Origin: Phascolarctos cinereus
Lineage: Eukaryota > Chordata > Mammalia > Diprotodontia > Phascolarctidae
Assembly (NCBI RefSeq): GCF_002099425.1
Contig: NW_018343969.1
Coordinates: 3,806,001 to 3,870,000, forward strand
Length of the DNA: 64,000 bases
Reading direction: 5' to 3'
Below the pieces are notes generated by a model. That model was not told where the DNA came from, did not search any database, and saw only the letters and a program-made list of their open reading frames with translations. Position 1 is the stretch's first letter. Each line of letters starts with the position of its first letter. Made by a program: the position numbers and the translations under genes. This document shows, piece by piece, positions 1 through 11,737 of the stretch.

Positions 1-1280
1 TTACATAAGCTATTGTTTTTAAAAATACTAAAGAATTAGAAGTTTTAATTTAACAAGAAATTGGAAAAATGATATTGTTTATCCCAAAGAGTTGTGAGTT
101 GTCTTAATATTTAAGTACTGAAATCCTTGGCATAGGGAATGATGAACAGCTGCTATGCATTATCACTAAAAGCAGAACAAGAGGGAATGTGATTATAGCG
201 CACTCAAGAGGATTAATATTAGACATAAGAAATCACTTCCTATCTTTAATTATTGTGATATCCTGGAGCATTACCAGTAAGAAGTGTAAAATTCCATTTT
301 CTGGACACTTTTATAACTGTTATGTGGGTTTTTTGTTGTCCTGCCTAGAAGCTCTCAAGGCTCCACTTAAAGCTATAATTTGACAGTGCTGTCTTTATTG
401 TGCAGGACTTTTAACACCTTCCCTCATCTTACCCCAACATAAGAAGGAATACAGGTATCCCTCAAATAAAACAGTTTCAAATTCAATTCAGAAAGTCCTT
501 CCATGACCCAATGAAATGATTGTTTTCTGTAACATTGAAGAGTTTTTAAAAGCACATATTCTGTATTAGTTTCTCTACAAAAGAAAAAAAATGTCCAACT
601 GTCTGGCTACAGAGAGCTGTACTCATGAATTACTGAGAGTTTTCAGGAATGTTTTGATTGATGACAATAATGTGATTATTTTTTTTTCTTTCTCTCAAAA
701 TGATATTCCGTATCACCTTTCCACATGAGAGCTCACGTTGGGTTAACATAAAAGATACCTGGGCATAATTCTTGCTTACAAAGTGCTAACACCATTTCCC
801 ATGTTTACATGGAAGAATAACAACTTCAAACCAGGTTATAAACAGCTTCATGAAACTGCTACAGATTAGGGCACTTTGGCGTTACTATGGCAGTGATTAC
901 CATGGTTAATATTGGAGCTGCAGGGAACTCTTAGCTAGAGATTTTAACCTTGGCAAAAAGCCCCCTTGGATTGAAAAAGTTTCCTGATTTGCCTTATGTT
1001 CTTTTCATGAACCATAAGTCTGAAGCAGATGATTAACTCAGAGCTAGTAAGATGGGAAAATGGAATGTAGGGAACCAAGTAAGCCTTTTCAATTTAACTC
1101 ACAGAATAGTAGCTCTAAGTTAGATTTCTTCTTATAATTTTTCCAGGAAGGTGAATTATGGACATGTTTTGGGATCATTGAATTATGGAATTTAGCAGTA
1201 TATTTTCATTAAGTTTTTCTTGATTCCTTCCCAAACTCACAGTGGTTTCCCTCTAAAAATTACCTTTTATATGTTTTCCA
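1..1280. other. Unlabelled AT-rich DNA
   Basis: I see no gene and no repeat I can name here. A 64-codon plus-strand frame at 189-383 has no recognisable domain and sits in AT-rich sequence, so it is not called. Confidence 0.6.
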
Positions 1281-1380
1281 TGTATATATGTATGTGTACA
1301 TATGTATACACAAATACATGCATATATGCATACAGATAGATATGGATGGACAGATAGATAAATAGGTAGATAGATAGATG

Positions 1381-1435
<55 letters not shown>
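1281..1435. repeat. (GATA)n microsatellite with TA/TG-rich flank
   Basis: An imperfect tract of GATA-type tetranucleotides starts near 1333 and becomes a pure run of about 13 units from 1381 to 1434. It is preceded by alternating purine-pyrimidine sequence rich in tatg and catac (1281-1332). The minus-strand frame across it encodes a repetitive Ser-Ile-Tyr-Leu peptide and is an artefact of the repeat. Confidence 0.97.
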
Positions 1436-1524
1436 GTGTAATTACTCTTCCTTGATTTCATGTTAGCTCTTCAGTGGCTATTTTATTTCCGTCCTTTAAT
1501 CCCCCAGCAGCTATTACAAAGAAA

Positions 1525-1645
1525 GTGAACTGGCACATGGTAAGCATTTTATAAGTGCTTGTTGACTGAATAATTTTGTCCAGCTCCTTGACAAATGAAG
1601 AAATTAAATCCCAGAAAGACAAAATGATATGCTCAGGATCCCTTA
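1525..1645 (+). repeat. Old L2-type tail and MIR-like scrap
   Basis: Positions 1525-1572 match the L2 3' tail pattern (ggcacatggtaagca followed by a ttgttgactgaat end). The next 70 bases resemble an antisense MIR core, with a degraded gatgaggaaactgag motif. Both are short and diverged, so the assignment is tentative. Confidence 0.45.
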
Positions 1646-2565
1646 ATTAGATAATTTTGGGGTTAAAAGTAAATGGTATGAGGTTAAAAGAATCACTAAA
1701 AAAAGTTCCACTAAAACAATAGTACTAATTAAACTTACATTAAAATTTTAGATCGAAAAACATTTTGACATGCAAGATGTTAGAATCATTTACAGTCTGT
1801 GCCTTTTTTTTCAATATTTGGCCAGTCACCTACCCCTCCCTTTTTATATCACAGTTATGTTTTGCTCAAAGTTGGTGTAAAAGTTGTTATTCTGATTCTG
1901 CCCTTATGCTTAGAAGAAAAATATCTAGGTTTAGAATCAGGTCATGTGACCAAGCAGAACAGACATTTTCCAAAGTCCTCAGTAATAATCTCACTCCCCA
2001 AACTCCTCCCCTTCAATCTTTCCATTGGGAATTATGTGCCATTTGTAGGAAAATTACAGTTGTATAAACAGGAGAATAAAGTGAGAACCCCAACAAGATA
2101 CTATACATTATACTATACATTAACACTGGAGAATGCTAATCTTTAATTCCATCATTCAAAATCCCTTTCCCATCAGCCTCCATGCTCTGTAAGAACATAA
2201 AAACCAATTCCTAGCCTTGTGATTATGATCTAGAGATTCTTTCTCTACAGCAGAAACTTTGCAGGTCCATCTCATCACTTGCCTTCTCCCACCTTATTAC
2301 CTTGTGGTAATAAGCAATAGGCATTGACTCTGTCCAGCCATAAATGGTTGGGTGTGGGGGATAATGGAGCTCATTTTTCTCATAGGCAAGCTCAAAGTTA
2401 GACTAAGGCTGAAGAGACTACTGAGGACATGAACTCCACACTCATCCAACCTAGATAGGTTGTATTATTTTTTAATAGCCATGCAGGTAGAAAGTGACTG
2501 AGATTGGATTTGGGATCAGATCTGAATCCAAATCCAGTGAGTGGTCTCCAGGCTCTTTATGTCAT
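1645..2565. other. Unlabelled DNA
   Basis: Two overlapping plus-strand frames of 100 and 115 codons lie at 1765-2146. They share the same bases in different frames, lack any domain I recognise, and have no splice or promoter context. I treat them as chance openings. A short direct repeat of actatacatt occurs near 2099-2120. Confidence 0.5.
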
Positions 2566-2569
2566 TTTA

Positions 2570-3045
2570 TATTTATTTATATGACTCCTATTTGCATTTA
2601 ATTGAATTATAAAATTGATATAATATATTTCCAGCCATTTTTGTATTATTGGACATCTAGTTTATTTCTCGTGTTATTCCCAATAGTACCCCCATAATTT
2701 TTTAAATAATGAGTCAAATTTATATTTTAAATAATATGATTATTTTTATTAATCATATTCTATGCTACCAGGTTTATCTCTGAATATATTCCAACAATTT
2801 TTAAGAGTTCCAGAAAGAGTTGAGTATATATCTATTTCTCTGTTTTATCACTAACATTGTCTTGTAATTTTCTGTTAATATTTGCCAAATTGGAAGGAAT
2901 GAGGTGGTAACTTAATATTGGTTTAATTTGACTTGCTTGGATAATGTTTAAAAATGCTTTTGGGTACTTATTTGCAATTTGTGAATCTTTTTTTTTAAAT
3001 CTCTCCTTAACCTATGATCTTTGCACATCAACAGTCGTTCTTAAC
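2570..3045 (-). mobile_element. Ancient L1 LINE fragment (ORF2 3' region)
   Basis: Read on the plus strand, the segment follows the antisense pattern of the L1 ORF2 C-terminal region: a statement resembling tgtattattggacatctag, then a diverged gaggtggtaac block and the tttgcatttctct block. These motifs are in the same order as in other L1 copies here (compare 4480-4720), but much more diverged. It is therefore an older insertion, with no usable frame left. Confidence 0.6.
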
Positions 3046-3590
3046 ATTTAGTATCTTGAAATTACGTAAGTATCAAATAATCTCATTTTAGTATTGTTGC
3101 AGAGACTAATGGAGAACAGGTATGAAAAATGATTTAAAAAATACTCAGTACTTAGGACTTCAGTGTTTATTTGTCTAAAATTATCTAGTCTTGGGACAAA
3201 TGTAAGGACAAATATCACAACTGCTTAATCAGCACTAGTTTTGTCCCTGCAGAAAACATAATTTTATTTCAGTTTAATTGAAGGAAAATGATCATTTTTA
3301 GAATTTTATTTTATTTTTCTAGCTTCAGTAGGTTTTGATTTCATATGAGGACTAAAAAAGAGAAATAATCTCTGGAGTCAATGTGAATATTCTGATTTGG
3401 GTTTTTCTTTCATATCAGAATAGGTACACTATTTCTGGAAACTACTGGCATTGGTGAAACTAAAGAATGTGATTAATAGAGAAAATCAAATGTGTAGTCT
3501 TCCTCCAAAAACTGAGAATGTTAGGTACAATGAGGATTCCTAAAACTTTGCTTATATGGAGATCAATTTTCAGGGATATTTATTGACTAT
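3045..3590. other. Unlabelled DNA
   Basis: AT-rich sequence with no recognisable gene or repeat. Confidence 0.5.
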
Positions 3591-3597
3591 AGTTTCA

Positions 3598-3652
3598 TAA
3601 AACTTGAAACCTAGAAGGGAAATTAGAGATGATCCAGTCTAACTTTGTCATA
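3598..3652 (-). repeat. MIR/THER-type SINE scrap
   Basis: Short match to a block that recurs at 18345, 19290, 40080 and 42005: gaaacctagaagggaaattagagatgatccagtctaac-like, the antisense 3' end of an old mammalian CORE-SINE. It directly abuts the L1 3' end that follows. Confidence 0.5.
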
Positions 3653-3653
3653 T

Positions 3654-6425
3654 TTCTATTTTTTTTAACATTTTCTTTATTTTGAGTTCCAAATTATCTC
3701 CTTCCCTCTCTTCTCTCCCCCACCCATTGAGATGGCAAGCAATATGATATACATATACATATGATATACGTATTATGATATACATGTGAAGTCATCCAAA
3801 ATATATTTCCATATTAGCCATGTTACCAAAAAAAAAAAAAAGCAAGTGGAAAAAAGTGGAAAAAAATGCTTCAGTATGAAGTCAGAGGTCATCAGTTCTC
3901 TCTCTGGAATTGGATAGTGATTTTCATCATGAGTCCTTTGGAATAGTTGTAGCTCAGCTTGTCTAAGTTTTCACAGTGGGTCATCAGAATATTGCTGATA
4001 CTATGCACAAGGGTCTCTTGGTTCTGCACATTTCACTTTTCATTGGTTCATATAAGACAGATTTTCTAAAACTATCCCCTTCTTCATTTCTGTCTTTCTG
4101 CCTTTTTTTGGCAATTGGGGTTAAATGACTTGCCCAGGGTCATAGAGCTAGTAAGTGTCAAGTATCTGGTCTGAGACCAGACTTGAACTCAGGTCCTCCT
4201 GACTCCAGAGCCAGTGCTCTATCCACTGTGCCGTCTAGCTGCCTCCTGCTTCTTCATTTCTTACAGCACAGTAATATTCCATCAGAATCACATACCACAT
4301 CACATTCAGTTAATCCATAATTTATAGGTGTCCCTTCAATTTCTAATTATTTGACACAACAAACAGAGCTGCTATAAATATTTTTGTACATATTGGTCAT
4401 TTTTCTTTTTTCTCTTTGGGATATAGAATTAGTAGTGGCATATATGGATCAAAAAGCATGCATAGTTTTTGTTCCAAATCACTCTCTAGGATAATTGGAG
4501 AAGTTATCAACTCCACCAACACTGCAATAGTATACCTGTTTTCCATATCCCCCTGGCATTTGTACTTTTCCTTTTCTATCATGTGAACCAATCTGATGGC
4601 TATAAGGTGGTAACTCACAGTTGTTTTAATTTGAATTTCTTTATTAGTGATTCAGTGCATTTTTTTTACATAGTGAATGGTAACTTCGTTTTCTTCTTCT
4701 GAAAAATGCCTGTTCATATCCTGTGACCATTTATCAATTGGACAAAAGCTCTTTTGTAAATATGACTCAGTTTCCTATGTATTTGTGAAAAGAGGCTTTT
4801 ATAAGAGAAACTAGCTATTGTTTTCTATTTCCTGATTTCCTTCTAATTTTGAATGCATTGGTTTTGTTTGCACAAACCCTTTTTAATTCCATGTAATAAA
4901 ATTTGTTATTATATGTCACATGGTACTCTTATCTTGTTTGATCACAAACTCTTCCCTTATTCATAGATCTAACACGTTATTTTTTTCTGTGCTTCCCTAA
5001 TTTGTTTATGATATCAACCTTTATGTCTAAATCATGTACTCATTTTAAGCATATATTGGTATACAGTGTAAGATGTCATGTTATGCCAAGTTTCTGCCAG
5101 ATTGCTTTCCAGTTTTCCCAGCAATTTTTTTTAATAGTGAATTCTTATCCCCAAAGCTTGGATCATTGAGTTCAATAAACATTAGATTACTATGGTCATT
5201 TACTACTCTATATTATGTACCTAATTTCTTCCACTAATTAACCACTCAATTCTTATCCAATACCAGATTGTTTTGATGATTAGTTCTTTATAGTATAGTT
5301 CGAAATCTCCTTACTTCATTAAAAAAAATGAATCTACTGATAGTCTTGACTTTTTGTTGTTCCAGATTAATTTTATTATTTTTTCTGGCTCTATAAAATT
5401 ATTCTTTGCTAGTTCAATTTGCATGATACTGAATAATCATATTGATTTAGATAGGTTTGTCATTTTTTATTTTATTGGCTCTACTCAATATTTCTCCAAT
5501 TGTTTATACTATTTAGGAGAATTCACTTTTAAATTCATTTGGTCCTGGGTATTTTTTCTTAGTGAGCACATTTATGGCTTGTACTATTACTTTTTCTAAG
5601 ATGGGACTATTTAAGTATTCTAATTTCTCTTCTGTTAATCTTGGCAATAATACATTTTTTTTGTCAATATTTATCCATTTCATTTAGTTTGTCAGTTTTG
5701 CTGGCATTTAATTGGGAAAATGGCTCCTAGTAATTTCCTTAACTTAATTTTCATTGGTGGTGCATTAACCATTTTTGTTTCATTTGGTAATTTTTTTTTT
5801 TTTTTAAATTGAATTAACCAATGGCTTTTCTATTTTGTAGCTAGCTTAATAAAACCATTTCCAATTTTTATTTATTCAGTCAGTTTTTTCTGTTCAATTA
5901 TATTAATCTCTCCTTTGATGTTTAGAATTGTTGTGATGTTTAATTGGAAATTTTTATTTGTTCTTTTCCTAGTATTTTTTTAGTTGCATGCTCATTCATT
6001 GTCTCTCTTTTCTCCATGTAAATATTTAGAGATATAATATTTCCGCTAAGTATTGGTTTGGCTGCATCACACAAATTTTGAAATGTCTCATTGTTGCCAT
6101 TCCCTTTAGTGACATTATTGATTGTTTTTGTGATTTGTTCTTTTACATACTTGTTCTTTAGAATTAGATTATTTCGTTTCGAAGTAATTTTAATCTATGC
6201 TTTGAAGGCCCTTTACTGAGTATAATTTTTATTGCATTATGGTCTGAAAAGGGTGCATCTTTTATTTGTTTTTCTGCATTTCTTTGTGAAGTTTTTAATG
6301 TTATAATAAATAGTCAGTTTTTGAGAAGATGTCGTGTACAGCCAAAAAAAAGATAATCTCTGTTCTCATTCAGTTTTCTCCGGATAGTTCCAAAAAGCTC
6401 TTAAGGCTTTATGTATAGTTCTAGG
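3654..6425 (-). mobile_element. L1 LINE, 5'-truncated, RT core deleted
   Basis: A marsupial L1 copy in minus orientation. The 3' UTR lies at 3654-4060 with its pyrimidine-rich block and gatggcaagcaat motif. The ORF2 C-terminus lies around 4270-5330; the minus frame at 4397-4618 reads YHLIAIRLVHM and PYMPLLILYPKEK, matching the L1 ORF2 pattern MRYHLTPVRMA and PAIPLLGIYPKD. Antisense endonuclease-to-RT linker sequence lies at about 5500-6400, where tggtctgaaaagggtgcatc corresponds to the LSDHS region. At about 5483 the sequence jumps from the ORF2 segment around VKMAILPKV to the start of the RT domain (PGP motif at about 5540), so roughly 300 codons of RT core are missing. A SINE interrupts the copy at 4092-4248. 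The ORF1, 5' UTR and endonuclease N-terminus are absent. Not functional. Confidence 0.88.
4092..4248 (-). mobile_element. tRNA-derived marsupial SINE (MAR1/WSINE1 type)
   Basis: The reverse complement gives ggcagctagacggcacagtg at the head, a tRNA-like B-box region (gttcaagtctgg) and the tail gcaagtcatttaaccccaat. It is flanked by a perfect 13-bp TSD, cttcttcatttct, at 4079-4091 and 4249-4261, so the insertion boundaries are exact. It interrupts the L1 ORF2/3' region and is therefore younger than that L1. No protein is encoded. Confidence 0.95.
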
Positions 6426-7480
6426 GAGAGACTTTGGGTTCTACCTGGGAACTGGAAAAGCTATGCTTGAAAAGGCTTATTACTTGTTGGCCAGCAATAC
6501 TGAGTGATTTGAATTCTTCATATGACTACATATGAAACAAAGAAAATTGCAGTTAGGTCCAGATTACCATGAATAATGAATACTGTGAAATAGTTTCATA
6601 TATTCAAATTTGCAGTATCCAAAGTTATAATTATTAAAATATTGTAATTCATTCTAGCTCACTGGAAAAAGACAGTATAAATTCAAATAATGCAACTACT
6701 TCATGTAATTCAGTATTGGCACTAATCAGGACCTAACTGTATCCCTTACTCCTCTTTAGAGTCCTTACATTTTTGTAGGGAAAATGGCAGAGTCATGTAA
6801 AAGATTGGGACAAAACATTAATTTAACTGCTATAAATATATGTTTAAGGTGACCAGTGAAGTGACACAATACTGCAGGTAATAAATCATATCAGAATTCA
6901 ATTTGTCACTATGCATGAGAGAAGAAGGAAGTTGAAACTTATGTGGTTAAAGTCATCTTTACAGTTTACCAGTTAAACAGTTACAGTTTACCAGTTATCC
7001 TTAGAGAGAAGTATTGTTGGAGATAATTTCATCACGTGCCCAAGGATAGTAAGAAACATCTTTTTAAAGGATACTTGGTCATTGTGTTTTTCAATACTAA
7101 TCATAAGCATATATAAGAAGGCCATCATGAAGATTATTGTATCTTATACACCAGCATCTATCTGCAATGAAGGAAAAATTAGAAAAATATATATTGGGAA
7201 TCTCACAAGCTGCTCCAAACCAAATCAGTGTGATACTCAATAATACCAATGAGAATGTGGGCATAGAAGAAGATAGAAAAAAATGATATTAGAATATGTA
7301 ATCAGCTCAGGACTAAGAAATAATAGACTAAAAGCATATAGACTGACCAGGTACATAGTCCTGCTTATTATGTATAATTTTGTTAAGATGAGAGTTAGAA
7401 AATGCTGGCCATGATGAACACAAAACAGCAAAATAAATGAAAATAAAAATTATTACTCTCATGTATCATACTGGATCTTA
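6426..7480. other. Unlabelled DNA with one short local duplication
   Basis: AT-rich sequence with no recognised gene or repeat. A short direct duplication of acagtttaccagtta occurs around 6960-7000. A minus-strand 64-codon frame at 7237-7431 is hydrophobic and unconvincing. Confidence 0.5.
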
Positions 7481-7496
7481 ATAATTCATTTCTTTA

Positions 7497-7651
7497 TTTT
7501 TATTTATTTATTTTTTGACTAGGCAACAGGGTTAAGTGACTTGCCCAGGGTCACACAGCTAATAAGTGTTATGTGTCTGAGGTTGGATTTGAACTCAGGT
7601 TGTCCTGAATCCAGGGCTGGTGCTTTATCCTCTGTGCCACCTAGCTGCCCC
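7497..7651 (-). mobile_element. tRNA-derived marsupial SINE (MAR1/WSINE1 type)
   Basis: The minus-strand copy has head ggggcagctaggtggcacag and tail ending tgacttgcccagggtcacac on the plus strand. A perfect 16-bp TSD, aataattcatttcttt, brackets it at 7481-7496 and 7652-7667. The clean TSD and low divergence from the other copies indicate one of the younger insertions in the window. The plus-strand 60-codon frame across it is a SINE artefact. Confidence 0.96.
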
Positions 7652-7814
7652 AATAATTCATTTCTTTCTTTGTTATTTTATATGTATTGCTTTAGGGTAT
7701 ATAAACACTTTAATATCACATGATCAAATTTATGCATTTTGTCTGATAAATTTGTTCAGTAGAAAATTATTTTCCTCAACTACATAACTGAAGTAAATAC
7801 CACATTCATTTTTT

Positions 7815-8420
7815 TTATTAGGATGTATTGATTTATTTTTAGGTCATGTTTCAACTGGAATTTTTTTGGAGTATACAGTGGAAAATATGAGTGATCTCAT
7901 TTTTCACCCTGTAGTTATCCAAATTTTTCAACAGTTTGCAGTAATAGGTAATAATAATTACCTTTCCTATGCTTTTTAACCATATATTTATTAAACTATA
8001 TTTTTGTCGTGTACAGTTAGTTCTAATTCTGGATAATATATTCTGTTCCATTGATTTATTTTTTTCTATTTTTAACCTAGTACCAAATAACTTAATAATT
8101 ACCATGTCATGGTATAATTTGGTATTTGGCAGTGTAGGATCCCTACATTTTCTTTTCCTCTCTCCCACCTCTATAATTAATTTTGATGTTCCTATCTGAT
8201 CTTTCTTCCAAATAAATATTAACATTTTTAATTTGATTAAGTAACCCATTGGTAGTTCTATTCATATTGCCTTAAATTTATAAATCAAATATTGCCATTT
8301 TAAATTAGTCAACATGATCAAAATTTTGTATCTTGGCCAATGAGTTGAATAGAAACAATATTCTATTAATGGCCTTTGGCAAAACAAATGATCATTTTAT
8401 TTTCAAAACATTTGGTAATT
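7815..8420 (-). mobile_element. Old L1 LINE fragment (ORF2 C-terminal part)
   Basis: The minus-strand frame of 132 codons at 7851-8249 reads PTLPNTKLYHDMVIIK and KNKSMEQN, which parallels the conserved L1 ORF2 stretch ITLPDFKLYYKATVTK and NRDIDQWN. The sequence up to about 8420 continues into the antisense of the segment before it in ORF2. It lacks the RT and endonuclease domains and the 3' UTR. The open frame is a surviving piece of ORF2, not a host gene. Confidence 0.8.
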
Positions 8421-8750
8421 TTCCCCATTATGAGATAGCATGAAAAATAATCTTCTGTATTTCCAAATTTTGATTGAATATTTGGTAGCTAATTGTTTTA
8501 TTTTTCCTCCTTCCAAACATTATCTCTTAGAGTGCCACTTAAAATCCTTCATTTAGAATGCTAGCTACTTAGATATAAGAGTCAAATGTGGTTCTACTGT
8601 CATAAGATAGATCATGATATAAATAATGACAAATTATTTAATTTTATGTCTATTTGTTACCTTCTACCTGATTTTATCTAGAATAGTGACTGAGATGATT
8701 TGGCTGAGCTGAATTTCAAATCAATTTTTCTGAAGACTTGTTTTCCCCTT
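8420..8750. other. Unlabelled DNA between two L1 pieces
   Basis: No gene or named repeat is visible. It may include badly decayed L1 sequence, but I cannot show this. Confidence 0.4.
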
Positions 8751-8754
8751 CATT

Positions 8755-8987
8755 GCTCCCTGCTTTCCACTTAATAGTATTTTATTTCTTTCCCAATTAC
8801 ATGTGTAGATAGTCTCAGCATTGACTTTTATAAGATTTTGAGTTCCGAATTTTTTCTCCTTCCTTCCACTATCTCCTTCCCAAAATGGTAAGCTATCTAA
8901 TATAGACTGTGCATTATAATCATATTAAACATATTTGCACATTAGTCATGTTGTGAAAAAAGAATCAGAACAAAAGGGAAAAACTAG

Positions 8988-9056
<69 letters not shown>

Positions 9057-9510
9057 GTGTGCTTCAATCTGCATCATTCAAATTCCATAGTTCTTTCTCT
9101 GGATATGGATAGGATTTTCCATCACGAATCTTTTGGAACTGTCTCAGATCATTGTATTGCTGAGAACTAAATCTATCATAGTAGATCATTGCACAAGGGT
9201 GCTATTACTATGTACAATGATTTCCTGGTTCTGCTCACTTCACTCAGCATCAGACCATACAAGTCTTTCCAGGTTTTTCTGAAGTCTGCCTGCTCATCAT
9301 TTCTTGTAGCACAATAGTATTCCATTACATTCATATGCCACAACTTGTTAAGCCATTCCACAGTTGATGGGCATCCCCTCAATTTCCAATTCTTGGCAAC
9401 CACAAAAAGAGCTGCTGCAAATAATTTTTACCTATGTGGGTCCTTCCCTTTTTTTTATTATCTCTTTGGAATATAGACCTAGTAGTGGAGTTGCTGGATC
9501 AAAGGTTTTG
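8755..9510 (-). mobile_element. L1 LINE 3' end
   Basis: Minus-strand L1 3' UTR (8755-9060) followed by the ORF2 C-terminus. The frame at 9176-9403 reads LNKLWHMNVMEYYCATRND, a direct counterpart of the L1 ORF2 ending KKMWHIYTMEYYAAIKND. The copy is severely 5'-truncated: only about the last 110 codons of ORF2 remain before sequence changes near 9510. The 3' UTR carries a GA microsatellite at 8993-9052. The 9228-9422 part is repeated almost exactly at 11913-12106. Confidence 0.9.
8993..9052. repeat. (GA)n microsatellite inside L1 3' UTR
   Basis: A pure run of about 30 AG dinucleotide units within the L1 3' UTR, where related copies have a short A/G-rich stretch. It probably expanded after insertion. 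Confidence 0.98.
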
Positions 9511-9577
9511 ATATTCAACACATTGTCAACTCACTCAATTGTGTCTCCCCTCTTAGTGGCAGGCTTAAGGATGGAGC

Positions 9578-9890
9578 AGTAAATTCCTCCCAAAGACTTC
9601 CTTTATAGAGGACTCTTAATTTCCAGAACTTTTTAGGTAACTCTCCATTTTCCATTTGCATCTCTGCTTGTTTTTGACTTCAGGAAAAATCATACCTTCT
9701 GGTTACAACCCAAACTCCCCATATTCCCACTTTTCAGCTTTCTTTTGTGTGTTGCCTTCCTCCATTACATAATAAGTTTTTTGAGGGAAGGGATTGTCTT
9801 TCTTTTTCTTATTTGTATTCTCAATGCTTAGCATAGTGCCTGGCACATAACAGGCACTTAATAACTGTTTATTAAATTGAATTGGAATAT
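9578..9890 (+). mobile_element. L2-like retroelement 3' end (copy A)
   Basis: The first 178 bases (gcagtaaattcctcccaaag to ctttcttttgtgtg) recur at 11738-11912 with about 96 percent identity by eye. The rest is a classic L2-type tail with cttagcatagtgcctggcac and a ttaataactgtttatt end. A more diverged relative with the same order and length is at 54500-54790 (acttccctttatagaggac). I infer one LINE family with an L2-like 3' end. The exact family is not known to me. Confidence 0.6.
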
Positions 9891-10300
9891 AGAGTCCTTC
9901 TCCGTGGTTACCTTATGGTGGATGAGATACATATGAAAAAAGTGATTCCTGAAACCTATATAGTCAAATAAGTCTAGGTGCATGTGTAATTGAATGGGTA
10001 GATAAAAGGAAATAGAATTAACTTAGCATCTTGAAAAATATTGCCTAATTTTCTGGGATATTGTAAATTTCTTGATTTTTTAAAAATCCTCTGAATGGGA
10101 ATAAAAGGAATGGGGGATTTATTTACATTATTTTCCCCAAGATTATGTATACCAGAAAAGTAAAATGGTCTTAGTTTTTAACTTGTTTTTGAAGTTGATG
10201 ATAGATTTTTAAATTATACTATTCTGTTTGAAGTGTCAGATTTTGCTACCAGATGTGGAGGTTGGGGGTATTATACTAGGTATGCTTCAATACTATAATG
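9890..10300. other. Unlabelled DNA
   Basis: Nothing recognisable on either strand. Confidence 0.5.
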
Positions 10301-10304
10301 GATC

Positions 10305-10400
10305 ATATTGATCAATGAATAAGTAATTTATAGAACAACTATGTGTGAGGCATTGTACAGAAAGTTCTTTCCCTGATACAGATGAAATCAAAATTCATAT
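10305..10400 (-). repeat. L2 3'-tail scrap
   Basis: The plus strand reads aactatgtgtgaggcattgt, the antisense of the L2 tail gcctggcacatagtagg pattern. It is short and diverged. Confidence 0.45.
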
Positions 10401-10790
10401 GTATTAAGGAGACATTGCAGAGAGCATAGGTAAAAGAATGGTAGAACCAGAGTTGTGGAGTAGTTGTAAGGATTGATTTGAGGCATATGGGAGGAAGAAA
10501 GGAAGGGATTGCACACTGCGGGGGTGGTGGCGTTGGTGATAATTGAGTTTGTACAATTATAACTTGCATTTCAGAATCAGTAGGATAGAGGGAATATGAT
10601 AGAGTGATAGTTTGCTAACCTAGGAATGAGATCAGGTAAATTATCATCCCCAGGGGGCCAGGCATCCACTATCGACGTATGGTAAGCTAGAAGGTAGACT
10701 GATTATGAAGAGTGATTAAATCAGCAATATGATTGGACCTTCCCATTATATGGAGGGTCCAGGAAGGTATTTACCAGAACTCATAAGTGT
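10400..10790. other. Unlabelled DNA
   Basis: No gene or repeat recognised. The minus-strand 76-codon frame at 10339-10569 is proline- and serine-rich by composition and overlaps the L2 scrap. Confidence 0.45.
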
Positions 10791-10794
10791 AGTG

Positions 10795-10995
10795 TAATAG
10801 TAGAGAGCTTTCTTCAAAGCTCTAGGCTCAAGTTCTGTCTCTTACACACACTAGTTAAATTACCATGAATGAGTCACTTCTCAATTCCCTAGGCATCTCT
10901 CTATATAATATAAAATGTAGAAGAGGTGCTGACCTACATTGGTAGAAGTTTTTCCGCACCTGGGAGTTTGCTAGATCCATTCCTTATCTTACTTT
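10795..10995 (+). repeat. Old marsupial SINE, family with gacctacattggtagaag end
   Basis: Recognised by comparison with copies at 42255, 53115 (minus) and 61728. The shared order is a tRNA-like head, a gtcacttctcaattccctaggcatc-type block, and a 3' part gaggtgctgacctacattgg. It is diverged and lacks a clear TSD. Confidence 0.65.
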
Positions 10996-11610
10996 TATAC
11001 ATAGAATAATGAATAATTATAGAATTTTATTTTCATTATCTCACCAAAAATCTAGGTTTTTGTTTTCTCCTTGGGGTAATCAGATATTGGCTTTTATGAC
11101 TGTATGATTACTATGGATTTTAAATTTTCATGAAGTCACTCATTTCCAAAATGACTATAACTTTGACTGTCCTAGGACATGGATCAACGAAAGCCAATGT
11201 GTCATCTAGCTGGTGGAATTAAAATCCAGTTTCATCCACATATAACATGCAAGTATCTCCCTGGCCTGAATATTTGTGATTCTAATGATTCCATTGACCT
11301 CTTCCTCCTCCTAAAAGAATCTAAATTAAGTTTCTTTTTTCAATTTTCCATCATGATTTTGGAAAGCCTTGGTAGAAGTGTGAAAATAAAAAAAAATCAT
11401 TAAAAATCCTTCCTTAACAAAAAATGTGAAATTACATTTCATGTCTACACAATGCCATAACAGCTATTGAGCCCAGAAGAGGAAAATGACAGCCAAACTG
11501 CTTGTTTGGCATCAAATAGGCAAAACAATCAATTGAGTGATTGAATGCTATACTTTCCAAGTGCCTGGATTGGCACTGTGCAGCTAAATCCAGAGACTGA
11601 TTAAAAATTA
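10995..11610. other. Unlabelled DNA
   Basis: AT-rich. The plus-strand 74-codon frame at 11179-11403 has no domain I recognise and runs into an A-rich stretch. Confidence 0.5.
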
Positions 11611-11737
11611 GATGAAAGATGTGAAAAATGATTTTAAAACTTAGTAATCAGTATCTTGGAGACTCAGTTTCCTCCCAGCCACCTCCCCCTTCCAAATTCA
11701 GTCTCTCCTTCAGAAGGGCGTTACTGATGATGAGATT

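Noticed and set aside
1333-1435. Regular GATA array as a CRISPR-like repeat
   Set aside because: It is a 4-bp microsatellite without spacers, in a vertebrate genome.
1765-2146. Overlapping plus-strand frames of 100 and 115 codons as a possible gene
   Set aside because: Same bases open in two frames, no domain, no conserved motif, no splice or promoter context.
7851-8249. 132-codon minus-strand frame as a host gene
   Set aside because: Its LPNTKLYHDMVIIK and following words match the L1 ORF2 C-terminal region, so it is a LINE relic.
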